Positions 35,495 through 44,289 of a stretch of DNA of 64,000 nucleotides are shown here, piece after piece (the first letter of the stretch is position 1; every line of letters starts with the position of its first letter). The position numbers and the translations under genes were made by a program. Source of the DNA: AP-15 sp963724435 (GTDB lineage: Bacteria > Pseudomonadota > Alphaproteobacteria > ATCC43930 > CGMCC-115725); NCBI GenBank assembly GCA_963724435.1, contig CAVRUN010000011.1, forward strand, positions 272,640 through 336,639, read 5' to 3'. The notes under the pieces were generated by a model. That model was given only the letters and a program-made list of their open reading frames with translations, was not told where the DNA came from and made no database searches.

Positions 35495-36109
35495 ATGACC
35501 TTTTATCGGCGCCACGTGTTGCCGTGGTTACTGCACCTGGCAATGCGGCAGAATCAGCTGATGCCTTTTCGGCGCCGCGTGATTAGCGCGGCCGAGGGGA
35601 AAGTGCTGGAGGTCGGCATCGGCTCCGGGCTCAACCTGTCGCTCTACCGTCCACCTGTCCGCTCAGTCATCGGAGTGGATCCCTCGTCCGAGCTGCTCCG
35701 CATGGCGCGCGGGCGCGCAAGGGCCGTGCCGGTGCCGGTCGAGATCCTCCAAGCCTCAGCGGAAACCTTGCCATTCGACGACTTCAGCATGGACACAGTG
35801 GTGATGACCTGGACGCTCTGCACAATCGCCAATGCACCGCAAGCGCTGACCGAAATACGCCGCGTGTTGAAGCCTAGCGGAGCCTTGCTCTTCATCGAGC
35901 ACGGACGCGCTCCGGAGCTCGGCGTCGCGCGATGGCAGGATCGGCTCGACCCGTTGTGGTCCCGTATCGCCGGCGGCTGCCATCTGAACCGGAAAATGGA
36001 CGACCTAATTTCCGGCAGCGGGTTCCGGATCGACTTCCTTGAACAGTCAAGGCTGCCGGGACCCCGGACTCACACCTTCTTCTATCAGGGCCGCGCGAGG
36101 CCATCATGA
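35495..36109 (+). CDS. METTL7-like class I SAM methyltransferase
   Basis: A 204-aa methyltransferase. SAM motif VLEVGIGSGLNLSLYRPPV, acidic loop VIGVDPSSELL, then TLPFDDFSMDTVVMTWTLC, VLKPSGALLFIEHGRAP and LDPLWSRIAGGCHLNRKMD. The EHG and DPxW...GGCHLNR segments strongly recall eukaryotic METTL7A/B, which methylate thiols and hydrogen sulfide. Next to a methanethiol-oxidase/SCO1 pair, a sulfur-volatile role is attractive but is inference. It is shorter than UbiE. The frame is intact. Confidence 0.78.
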   Translation: MTFYRRHVLPWLLHLAMRQNQLMPFRRRVISAAEGKVLEVGIGSGLNLSLYRPPVRSVIGVDPSSELLRMARGRARAVPVPVEILQASAETLPFDDFSMDTVVMTWTLCTIANAPQALTEIRRVLKPSGALLFIEHGRAPELGVARWQDRLDPLWSRIAGGCHLNRKMDDLISGSGFRIDFLEQSRLPGPRTHTFFYQGRARPS

Positions 36110-36254
36110 CCCGACGAGACTTCTGCCCCGCACTCGCTGACCGCGTTCGGCTTGATCGCGCTGATACTGATCCGCGGGCGAGGCTCTGAAGGTCGGTTCA
36201 GAATCAACTCCAGCGGTTCGATCGCGGCGCGCGACGAACGACCGGAATCGGCGC

Positions 36255-36350
36255 ATCTTGCTCGTTGCAGTCCGTCTCAGCGAAGGTCTCCTGGCCGAGC
36301 CGACAGCGGACGCTCAGCGTTGGCGGCCGGAACTGGTCTTCATGCCCCGT
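36255..36350. repeat. Dispersed intergenic repeat, copy 8
   Basis: Contains CAGCGAAGGTCTCC, GAGCCGACAGCGGACGCTCAG, TTGGCGGCCGGAACTGGTC, TTCATGCCCC and GTAGCCGATT. The rest of the gap, 36110-36780, has no gene that I can support. Confidence 0.5.
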
Positions 36351-36780
36351 AGCCGATTGTGGCAGGCCGAGGCTGGTGGCGTCGGACGGTGAGGACCTCA
36401 GCGTAAGCCGAGCTATTCGATGTCGGCAAGCGCCGCAGTCTTGGTGCTCCTTGGTCCGATCGTAAAGCTTGGACGTTCGCGGCTTTCGTGCGCCGCCAAT
36501 TTCTGCACGTGCCCAATCCGCCAATAGACCATTCGCCTCTGTGAAACATGTCGTTGTAAGTCCGTTGATCCTGTGGCCGCGACCCGGCGCAGATCCTGAT
36601 TTCCACGAGCACGATCGCCTGCTGCTCGTCAAAGCGTTCAGCGGTGGAAATTCTGCTCGAAGCTCTTGCGTCGAAGCTACCGTCCGTACAAGCTTGAGCG
36701 CTGGTTGCACATTGATCCCCGGTTTTGTGTCTTTCCCCTGTCGAGGGCACGGTTCAACCATCTTCGTAACGGAGTCACCC

Positions 36781-38802
36781 ATGGCAGATTTCGACCTTAT
36801 CATCCAAGGCGGCACGATCGTTGATGGGACGCGTACGCCCCGCTATGTGAGCGATATTGGGATCAAGGATGGCAAAATCGTCCAAATCGGCGGCCTGAAA
36901 GGGAAGACCGCCAATCGTTCGCTCGACGCTGCTGGTCGCATTGTCGCGCCTGGCTTTGTCGACCTGCACACTCATTACGACGCTCAGATTTTCTGGGATC
37001 CCTATTGCACGCTTTCCGGGTGGCACGGGGTGACCTCGGTGGCGCTCGGCAATTGCGGGTTCGGCTTCGCCCCGTCACGAGTCGAGGACCGCGATCGGGC
37101 GATGCTTAGCATGACCCGCAACGAGGCGATCCCTTATGACGCGATGAAGGCGGGCATGCCGTGGAACTGGGTGACGTTCCCCGATTTCATCGACAGCCTG
37201 AGCCGCACGCCGAAAGGCGTGAATTGCCTAACCTATGTGCCGTTGACCCCGCTTTATGCCTGGGTGATGGGCTGGGAGGAAGCCAAAAAGCGGCGGCCGA
37301 GCGAGGCGGAACTCCAGGAAATGTGCCGGTTGATCCACGAGGCGATGGATGCCGGCGCCTGCGGCTGGTCGGCCCAGGTCCTGGGCGAGAACTCGATCCA
37401 ACGTGATTATGACGGGACGCCGATGATCACGGATCTGCTCTCGGAACACGAAGTCCTGACGTTCGCCAAGGTGCTGGCCGACCGCGACGAAGGCTTTATC
37501 GAACTAGCCTACAAGCAGACCGGCGAAGAGGGACGGCCGCTCGCGCAGGACGCCAGAGAGTTCTTCGAGAGAGTTGCTGCGGTGGCCAAGCGACCGATCC
37601 TCTACCAGGCCGTCACCCCGAACTCGGTGCATCCCGAACAGCACCGAGAACGGATCCGGTGGCTCGAAAGCTGTGCCGAGCGTGGGTTGCGCGTCTATGG
37701 CCAGGGCGCCACGCGGCGCGGCGGGTTCGAGTTGACCTTTGCCGACTGGAACCTGTTCGACGACACCGAGGCGTGGCGGGAAGTCACCCTGGGGACTAAA
37801 GATGAGCGCAAGGCCAAGATGCAGGATCCGGAGATGCGCCGCCGCCTCAAGGAGGAATGGGATTCCGGGGTCCGACCGACCCAGGTGGCGCAGGGCTCGG
37901 TCGGCAGCCTCGTCGTGCGGACCCGGAACGTGAAGACCGATATTGGTGCCGAATCGGATTTTCCGACATTGCCGGCGCCGGTAGAGATCGGCAGCGTTTC
38001 CTACTTCCTGGTCAAGACCCAAGACGGCTACAAGCTGCTGTCGCGGGTGTGTCCGCATCAGGGGGGCACGGTCCGCAATATAGGCCCGTCCTTTATCTGC
38101 CGCACTCACGGCTACCGTTATGACAAAGACGGCGGCAAGTGCCTCAACGACCCCGGGCTGCGGATGAAGTCCTTTGCGGTCAAGGTTAATGACGGACGGC
38201 TGATTGCCTTGGTGCCAAATGCGAAGACCGGCAACTCAACGCTCGCCGGGCAAACCGTGCAGCAGATCGCCGACCTGCAGGGCAAGCATGTGATCGACGC
38301 GCTGCTCGACATCGTCGTCGAGGACGATCTGGACACCGAGTTCTTCGCCCCGACCCAAGGGCGGGAGGCCGCCCAATTTACCACCGAGGTGTTGAATTCC
38401 AACCTCGTCGTGGCAGGGGTCTCAGACGGCGGCGCCCACGTCAAATTCCTGACCGCCGGGATCTATCCGACGGACCTGTTGATCTGGCTCGTCCGCGAGG
38501 AGAAGACCATTAGTCTGGAGGATGCGCATTACAAGTTGAGTTACCTGCCGGCCCATCTGGGTGGCTTCAAAGACCGCGGCGCGATACGGGAGCAGGCGCC
38601 CGCCGACATCGTGGTCTACGACTTGGAGAATCTGGAGGTTCTGCCCTCGGAAGTCGCCGAAGACCTGCCCGGAGGCGAGTGGCGGCGCATCCAGAAATCC
38701 AAGGGATACGACTGGATCCTGGTCAACGGGCAAATCACCTTCGAAAACGGTGAGCCTACCGGAGCCTTGCCTGGCAAGTTCCTGCGGAACGGTCGAGGCT
38801 GA
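36781..38802 (+). CDS. D-aminoacylase-like amidohydrolase with an inserted Rieske [2Fe-2S] domain
   Basis: A 673-aa protein. Residues 1-370 and 485-673 are an amidohydrolase related to N-acyl-D-amino-acid deacylase: H63/H65 in DLHTHYDAQ, C92 in GNCGFG and D549 in VSDGGAHVKF. Usual further metal His motifs (SHxK type) are not evident. Between about 376 and 484 sits a Rieske domain: C424/H426 in CPHQGG and C440/H443 in CRTHGYRYD, followed by a compact beta tail (LRMKSFAVKVNDGRLIALVP). The frame is continuous, so this is a true insertion in one polypeptide. The ATG at 36781 (MADFDLIIQGG) follows a GGAG. Redox-coupled hydrolysis or electron transfer to a partner is possible; function is unknown. 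Confidence 0.85.
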   Translation: MADFDLIIQGGTIVDGTRTPRYVSDIGIKDGKIVQIGGLKGKTANRSLDAAGRIVAPGFVDLHTHYDAQIFWDPYCTLSGWHGVTSVALGNCGFGFAPSRVEDRDRAMLSMTRNEAIPYDAMKAGMPWNWVTFPDFIDSLSRTPKGVNCLTYVPLTPLYAWVMGWEEAKKRRPSEAELQEMCRLIHEAMDAGACGWSAQVLGENSIQRDYDGTPMITDLLSEHEVLTFAKVLADRDEGFIELAYKQTGEEGRPLAQDAREFFERVAAVAKRPILYQAVTPNSVHPEQHRERIRWLESCAERGLRVYGQGATRRGGFELTFADWNLFDDTEAWREVTLGTKDERKAKMQDPEMRRRLKEEWDSGVRPTQVAQGSVGSLVVRTRNVKTDIGAESDFPTLPAPVEIGSVSYFLVKTQDGYKLLSRVCPHQGGTVRNIGPSFICRTHGYRYDKDGGKCLNDPGLRMKSFAVKVNDGRLIALVPNAKTGNSTLAGQTVQQIADLQGKHVIDALLDIVVEDDLDTEFFAPTQGREAAQFTTEVLNSNLVVAGVSDGGAHVKFLTAGIYPTDLLIWLVREEKTISLEDAHYKLSYLPAHLGGFKDRGAIREQAPADIVVYDLENLEVLPSEVAEDLPGGEWRRIQKSKGYDWILVNGQITFENGEPTGALPGKFLRNGRG

Positions 38803-39264
38803 TCAGCGGCAACAGTTTTTGATCGTACGTCTTGCTCTACCGTACTTGGTGAAGATGCGGTCAAGAGCCGGGCGGTCTCTCTCTGCCGCAGCGGCATCTG
38901 CGGCGTATAACACGATGCTACCCACGGTCAGCAGCCGCCGCTGGCCGCGCCGGGCCTTCGGCACGGGCAAATGCAGCGACACAGCGCGGTGCCGCCGTGA
39001 CGGTCGGAGTTGGTCGGCCTCACTCCCGTGCCGCTACCTAGTGCGACCCGAGGCTCATCGACCCGAGGTTCATCGTCACCGGCAAATTTGTGGCGATCTC
39101 CCTGCAAAATGATAACATTTTCAATAATTAAATTTTGATATCGGGGCTGACCTACAAATCCGCCTACGGTCGCTGAAACCGGCTTTTTGACGCGGCCGCC
39201 CTAGGCCCGCGGTCGCACCACCAGCGCTGCGTGCCTGCTACCGGAGAGTCCGGTTTGGCTGCAA
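38803..39264. other. Intergenic; no gene recognised
   Basis: Nothing convincing is seen. A short A/T-rich patch lies at about 39110-39140. Confidence 0.4.
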
Positions 39265-39754
39265 TTATCCTGCGGCGTAGGCTTGGCCCCACTTGTCAAG
39301 GTAGGTAATTTCATCGAGCGGGCTGCGGCCGACCGGCCCGAACCGCCCGAGCGGGTAGCCGATCGGCAGCAGCGCGTAACATTTGACGTCGGCCGGCAGG
39401 CCGAAGACCGCCGCCACCTCGTTTTCGTAGCGCAGAAAAAGCGTCGTCAGCGTGGCGCCGAGCCCAAGCGCGCGTGCGGTCAGCAGCATGTTCTGCACTG
39501 CCGGGTAGATCGACGAGCCGGACCAGTAGGTCGGCACGCCGTGCACGCCCACGCCCTCGAGACAGGCGACGATCCATACTGGCGCCTCGTGGATGTGGTC
39601 GGCGAGGTGCTGCGCGGCGTCGAGCATGCGGCCGAAGCGCTCGGCGCTGACGCCGGGCGCCGGCGTCCCGGCGCGGTAGGTGGGCCCGACATACTCGTCC
39701 CAGGCACGCTTGTAATAGGCCCCTGCGGCCTTCTTGATCTCCGGGTTCTTGACC
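39265..39754 (-). pseudogene. Nitroreductase, C-terminal part (split by IS)
   Basis: C-terminal three quarters of a nitroreductase-family flavoprotein: VVKNPEIKKAAGAYYKRAWDE, SIYPAVQNMLLTARALGLGA (FMN-contact helix), ALLPIGYPLGRFGPVGR and a final LDKWGQAYAAG. The first about 55 residues lie at 41299-41465; the IS1111/IS110 element between them splits the gene after GNMQRWRFL. Family members reduce nitro compounds or quinones with NAD(P)H. An ATG at 39763 lies in the IS end and could start a truncated protein, but that would lack the N-terminal FMN-binding residues. Confidence 0.82.
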
Positions 39755-39770
39755 ACTCTCATGTCCGCCT

Positions 39771-40082
39771 TTCCAAGTAGCAGGCAAGTGAATCTGTGGC
39801 TTTCTTTCAAGCGCTGGTTTCGGGCTATGCCGGGCAGGGCGGGAGGCACGGTCGTCGAAACGACGGTTGATCATACTCTGATGCGCGGGTCGGAACCGCA
39901 TGACCGTTGATGCGTCGCGGAGCTGCCTCGGTCTAGGAACCTGCGTCGGATCGGCGATCCGGCAGATAGTGGATGCGAGGGTTCTCCTGACCGCGACCGT
40001 GCCCCCCGCCTTGCCCGGAAAGAGCATGTCGGATGGTTCGCTGGCGCCTCCTGCTGTGGCTGCGATCATGCGGTTTCTCTGC
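39771..40082 (-). ncRNA. Predicted bridge/seek RNA region of the IS1111-type element
   Basis: The noncoding stretch lies between the transposase stop and the subterminal repeat. In IS110-family elements a structured guide RNA that pairs with target and donor DNA is encoded in a noncoding end; in the IS1111 subgroup this is downstream of the transposase, as here. One candidate guide-like match is at 39979-39992, which resembles the flank GGTCAAGAACCC with a 2-base gap; it may be chance. Position is inferred from family layout only. Confidence 0.45.
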
Positions 40083-41192
40083 TCAGCCTGCTGCTGGCGG
40101 CACGCTGCGGGCGATGGCCCAGACAAACCCCGCCAGTTCGCGGGCGATCGCGGTGGTAACGATATTGGCCGGCTTGCCGGCGCGGGCGAGCCGGCGATAA
40201 CGCGCGCACAACCGGGTTTGCCCCTTCCAGGCGATCTCGCGGATCGGCTTGGGTTGTTCCTCTTGGCGCAGCCGCAACTCGCGGCTGACCCGCGCCGGGA
40301 AGCGATAGCTCCACGCCGCTTCGATCAACAGCCGGCGGGCGGCGCCGTTGCCGGCTTTGGTAATGCCGCCGCGTCTGACGCTGGCGCCGCTCGAATGTTC
40401 GGACGGCACCAATCCAAGATAAGCCATCAGCTGGCGCGGATTGGCGAAGCGCGAGAGATCACCCAGTTCGGCGATCAAGGTTGCGGCATTGACCAGCGCC
40501 ATGCCGCGCATCGTTTGGAGTGCCGCCACCACCGGGGCCAATGTCCAGTCGGGCAGCATCGCTGCGATCTGCACAGTCAGTCGATTACGCCGCGCCTCGG
40601 CGGCTTCGACTGCCTCGATGTAATCCTCGAGCACGAGGTGGTGCGCCGCGTGCTCGAAGCGCAAACCCGCGAGCCATCGGCGATGCAGCCTGGTCCAAGC
40701 CGGCCGCCCATAATGGCAGCGCTGGCGCAACAAAAAGCCCGAGAGCTGCTGCCGGGCGCGGCGCAACGCATGCACGGCATCAAGACGTGCTCGTACCAAA
40801 TCACGCATTGCTTCGTGCCCGGCATCGGGAAGCCACACCGCGGTGAGCTCGCCCGCCCGATGCAGCCGTGCCAGACTGGCCGCGTCGCGCCGGTCGGTCT
40901 TGACCCGGTCGCCCGCCCGCTTAGGGATCAGCGAGGGCGCCACGACGACGCATTCATGCCCGGCCGCCGACAATTGACGCTGGATGCCGTAGCCGCACGG
41001 CCCCGCTTCGTAACAGAACCGCAGCCTCACCCCTTCCCGGCCGAGCTTGCGCATCACACGATCCAAGGCCGTCGGTGTGTTAGCAATCCGGCCGTACTCC
41101 CGGATCTCGCCGCGGATGCCACCCTCGGCTACCGCGACAACAATGGTTTCCTTGTGAACGTCAAGCCCGACATACGTGATACGATTTCCCAT
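40083..41192 (-). CDS. IS110-family transposase (DEDD, IS1111-type)
   Basis: A 369-aa transposase. The RuvC-like N-terminal domain has D in TYVGLDVHKET, E in CYEAGPCGYG and DD in KTDRRDAASLARL. The C-terminal Tnp_IS116/IS110/IS902 domain has LAELGDLSRFANPRQLMAYL-like residues followed by GLVPSEHSSG and ITKAGNGAARRLLIEAAW, with the catalytic Ser in this area. The start at ATG 41192 (MGNRITYVGLD) is the conserved one. The frame is intact, so the element may be active. Confidence 0.92.
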   Translation of the reverse strand: MGNRITYVGLDVHKETIVVAVAEGGIRGEIREYGRIANTPTALDRVMRKLGREGVRLRFCYEAGPCGYGIQRQLSAAGHECVVVAPSLIPKRAGDRVKTDRRDAASLARLHRAGELTAVWLPDAGHEAMRDLVRARLDAVHALRRARQQLSGFLLRQRCHYGRPAWTRLHRRWLAGLRFEHAAHHLVLEDYIEAVEAAEARRNRLTVQIAAMLPDWTLAPVVAALQTMRGMALVNAATLIAELGDLSRFANPRQLMAYLGLVPSEHSSGASVRRGGITKAGNGAARRLLIEAAWSYRFPARVSRELRLRQEEQPKPIREIAWKGQTRLCARYRRLARAGKPANIVTTAIARELAGFVWAIARSVPPAAG

Positions 41193-41298
41193 GACCCGTC
41201 TCCTATGCATGAGGCTCGGCACCGGCTGATCCGATGCAATCCTCGCTACCTGCATACTGTGAGACGGGTCGCCCCGCCCTCAGGCGGACATCTGGTCT

Positions 41299-41465
41299 AG
41301 GAAGCGCCAACGTTGCATGTTGCCGCCCGACGGCGCGGCCGTGCCGGCTTCGAGGATTCGCCTGATCAGTCCGTCCGGCACCGGGTCCGGCTTCAGCCGC
41401 CGCATCGAGCGCGTCGTGTGGATGATCTCGAACAGCCTCGGATCGTCCAAATCTGCATCAGACAT
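41299..41465 (-). pseudogene. Nitroreductase, N-terminal part (split by IS)
   Basis: Begins MSDADLDDPRLFEIIHTTRS and runs through MRRLKPDPV to GTAAPSGGNMQRWRFL, the FMN-binding N-terminus of the nitroreductase continued at 39754. After WRFL the frame enters the IS end and stops. The start is the ATG at 41465. Confidence 0.82.
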
Positions 41466-42107
41466 TGGCTTCTCGCTGTGCGCTCGCAGGGTGGGAAGCA
41501 TAACCCGACATGGCGTCTCGGGGGAATTCGATCGCTGCCCTTCTATAAGCCACCTGACGCGCCTCGAGCTAAAAGGTCCGGAGTGGGGGCATGGGCTGCC
41601 GTTGTCATTACCGGCTAGGAAGGTCTGCAATGGGTCGAACTTTCCCCGTTCCGGGACGAGGGGGAGAGGGTCTGGAGTTGGCGCTCTGCAGCCGATCGGG
41701 GACGGTGCCGCGAAGGTCCTTTGACCGATCCGATACCCGACACTCAGGCTTGTCGGTGGGAACTGGTCAAAATGCCCCAGAGCTGCCCTTCAAGACCTCG
41801 CCAATCGATGGGTAGGTCGGCCCACGAGCGGCCATTCGCGGCAGGACTTCCACGCACAGAAGAGCTCATCGGAGTTGCGACAATGCGTGGATTGAGTGGG
41901 AATTCCCATGGAGCCGCCGGTTCGGGCTTTCTCACCCCTCTGCGGCAATCGCCGGCTCAGTCAGCTTGTCGAGCAGCGTCTTGGCCTCTTTAAGGTCAGC
42001 GGTATCGAACCCTTCGACACCGCCGTGTTGTGGATCGGCGTGGAATAAGGACCCCGTTTAGGGGGTGATCGGCACCCAATCGGGACCCCCCTGACGGCGG
42101 GTTCACA
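41466..42107. other. Intergenic with repeat copy 9 and IS21-type end
   Basis: No gene is seen up to about 42020. The last 80 bases (GTGTTGTGGATCGGCG, GGACCCC and GGTGATCGGCACCCAATCGG blocks) look like the left end of the following IS21 element. Confidence 0.45.
41632..41778. repeat. Dispersed intergenic repeat, copy 9 (long form)
   Basis: Matches 24248-24396 over about 145 bp: ATGGGTCGAACT, GGCGCTCTGCAGCCGAT, GAAGGTCCTTTGACCGATCC, CTCAGGCTTGTCGGTGGG and AACTGGTCAAAATGCCCC. Confidence 0.8.
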
Positions 42108-42143
42108 GTGGCTTCCATGGGGGACGTGGGAGCCGGGACGGGG

Positions 42144-42737
42144 ATGCTGGTAGTGGAGACGATTGCAAAGATCCGGCGGGCGTATTTCGCACAGAAGAAA
42201 CCGATCAAAGCCATCTGCCGCGAGTTTCGCCTGTCGCGGAAGGTCGTGCGCAAGGTGATCCGTTCGGAAGCGACCGAGTTTCATTATGAGCGCGGGCGGC
42301 AACCGTTGCCGCGGATCGATCCATGGCGGGAAGAGCTCGACGCAATGCTGCTGGTGAACGAGGGCAAGCCGGCGCGCGAGCGGTTGACCTTGATCCGGAT
42401 CTTCGAGGAACTGCGCGGTCTCGGTTACGAGGGCAGCTACGATTTGGTCCGGCGCTATACCAGGGGATGGCGGGTGGCGCGCGGGGCGGTGACGGCGGAG
42501 GCGTACGTGCCGCTGAGCTTTGCCCCGGGCGAGGCCTACCAGTTCGACTGGTCACACGAGGTCGTGCTGATCAACGGGGTGACGGTGACGGTCAAGCTGG
42601 CGCATGTCCGGCTGTGCCACAGCCGCATGTTGTTTGTGCGGGCCTATCCGCGCGAGACCCAGGAGATGGTGTTCGACGCGCACAACCGCGCCTTCGCTTT
42701 CTTTAAGGGGACCTGCACGCGCGGCATCTACGACAAT
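42144..42737 (+). pseudogene. istA: IS21-family IstA, N-terminal fragment cut by IS110
   Basis: A different IS21 lineage from the one at the left edge. An N-terminal HTH (MLVVETIAKIRRAYFAQKKP, then IKAICREFRLSRKVV) is followed by the core with its first Asp in YQFDWSHEVVLI and the second in GIYDN, where similarity ends. An IS110 element follows. The same junction, more decayed, occurs at 60407-60640. ATG 42144 is the likely start; longer reading is possible from 42108. Confidence 0.8.
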
Positions 42738-42991
42738 CTATGGACGCCTCCCGCCGCAAGATGAACCTGTCGGTGTCGGCGGCGCGGGATGCGTGAATTT
42801 ATCCGGCCTGTTGCTGGAGCGCTCGCGCCCCTGGCCTTGATGGGAGTCCGCTGCCTCCGGCCTCATAACATGATCGGCCGCGTGGGCCTTGTCGTAGATC
42901 AGGCTTCGAAGCTGCGGTCCTTGCCGACGAACCATCAGTATTCACCTCGCATTCATTGCGGCCTGGGTGCAGAGCAGAAGCGCGCTGCGTC

Positions 42992-43497
42992 TCAGGGAGC
43001 CACATACACCTCCTTCCGGTTCAGCAACACCCAGGCGACACGCGCCGTCTTGTTGGCGAGCGCGACAATCGTCCGATTGAAGCCGCGGCGCGCCACCAGC
43101 GCTTTGAGCCAGGTTGCTCGCCGGTCGTCATGCTTGGATAGGCGGCCGACGACGGCGCGAGCGCCGTGGATCAGCTGGCGCCTGAGGTAGTGGTTTGCAC
43201 GTCGTCCGATGCCGCCGAGCCGCGGCTTGCCGCCGGTGGTGTATTGTCGAGGGACCAACCCGATCCAGGCTGCCATCTCGCGGCCGGAGCGAAACTGTCG
43301 CCCCTCGTTGACGGCGGCGACGATTTCCGTAGCGACGACTGGTCCGACCCCCGGTAGCTTGGCGAGCCGGCGGCAGGTCTCGTTCGTGCGGCACAGGCTC
43401 ACCATCGCCGCGTCGAGCTTCTTGATCCGACGCTCGAGGTCGTCAAGTTGGTCCAGCAGCTCGCCGAAGATCGCCCGCGCCAGGTCAGACAGATCGA
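42992..43497 (-). pseudogene. IS110-family transposase, C-terminal fragment
   Basis: C-terminal half of an IS110 transposase: LARAIFGELLDQLDDLERRI, KLPGVGPVVATEIVAAV, GRQFRSGREMAAWIGLVPRQ and GGIGRRANHYLRRQLIHGAR. It is close to the longer copy at 60923-61846. Its 5' half is missing: at 43497 the sequence changes abruptly to the IS3 end, and no IS110 sequence resumes after the IS3 at 45953. A deletion next to the IS3 is therefore likely. Confidence 0.85.
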
Positions 43498-43552
43498 TGG
43501 ACTTGCTTCGGAAAAGTGGAGAGTTCCCCTATGAGCGGTGAGGAACTCGAAG

Positions 43553-43843
43553 ATGCAGCAGCGACGGTTTACGAAAGAATTTGAGGAGGAAGCGGTCCGC
43601 CTGGTGCAAACCAGCGGGCGAACGCAGCGCGAGATCGCCGGCGATCTGGGGATCGGGCTGTCGACGCTGGTCCGCTGGATGAGTTGGAGTTGGGATCGGC
43701 GTGCTGCCGACCCAACGACGGCGGCAGAGGGCGATGTCACGGCAGAGCTGAAACGGCTGCGCCGGGAGAACGAGATCCTCCGCCAGGAGCGGGACATCCT
43801 GAAGAAGGCGACGGCTTTTTTCGCCCGGGCGGGAAGTCGATGA
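43553..43843 (+). CDS. IS3-family transposase OrfA (copy 2)
   Basis: Same protein as at 1067-1357 except for two Arg-to-Trp changes near WMSWSWDRR, from two C-to-T differences. HTH and coiled coil are intact. It ends over the orfB ATG, with the same T6 run at 43816-43821. It could still bind IS3 ends and influence copy 1, although its own orfB is disrupted. Confidence 0.88.
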   Translation: MQQRRFTKEFEEEAVRLVQTSGRTQREIAGDLGIGLSTLVRWMSWSWDRRAADPTTAAEGDVTAELKRLRRENEILRQERDILKKATAFFARAGSR

Positions 43844-44289
43844 GGTTCGCGCTCATCGATACGGCGAAAGCGGAATTCCCGATCCATCGTCTGTGCGGCG
43901 TACTCGGTGTCAGCCAAAGCGGCTATTTTGCCTGGCGCGGTCGGCCGGCGTGCCGCCGCCAACGCGATGACATGGTGCTGCTGGCGCATGTCCGGTCGGC
44001 CTTTACGCTGTCGAACGGCACCTATGGCAGCCCCCGGATGATGCGGGAATTGCGGGACAGCGGCCTCACCGTCGGTCGCCGCCGGACGGCGCGTCTGATG
44101 CGGGAGAACGGGCTCAGGGCTCGACAGAAGCGGCGGTTTAAGCGCACCACCGACAGCCAGCATCCGTGGCCGGTGGCGCCAAACCTGCTCGATCAGGACT
44201 TCGCGGCAACCGGGCCCGACGAGAAATGGGGTGCCGATATTTCCTATGTCTGGACCCGCGAGGGTTGGCTGTACCTCGCGGTTATCATC

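Larger units (their letters stand above)
39755..41298 (-). mobile_element. IS110-family (IS1111-type) element inside nitroreductase
   Basis: About 1.54 kb. It holds an intact DEDD transposase and an approximately 310-base noncoding end downstream of it. Subterminal inverted repeats ATGTCCGCCT (39761-39770) and AGGCGGACAT (41282-41291) are perfect, as in the IS1111 subgroup. No target duplication is needed to rejoin the nitroreductase, consistent with this family. Exact ends are placed to within a few bases from the rejoined reading frame (RWRFL to VVKNP). Confidence 0.8.

Noticed and set aside
39900..41300. 466-aa plus-strand frame
   Set aside because: Antisense to the IS110 transposase, which has DEDD motifs and correct length.
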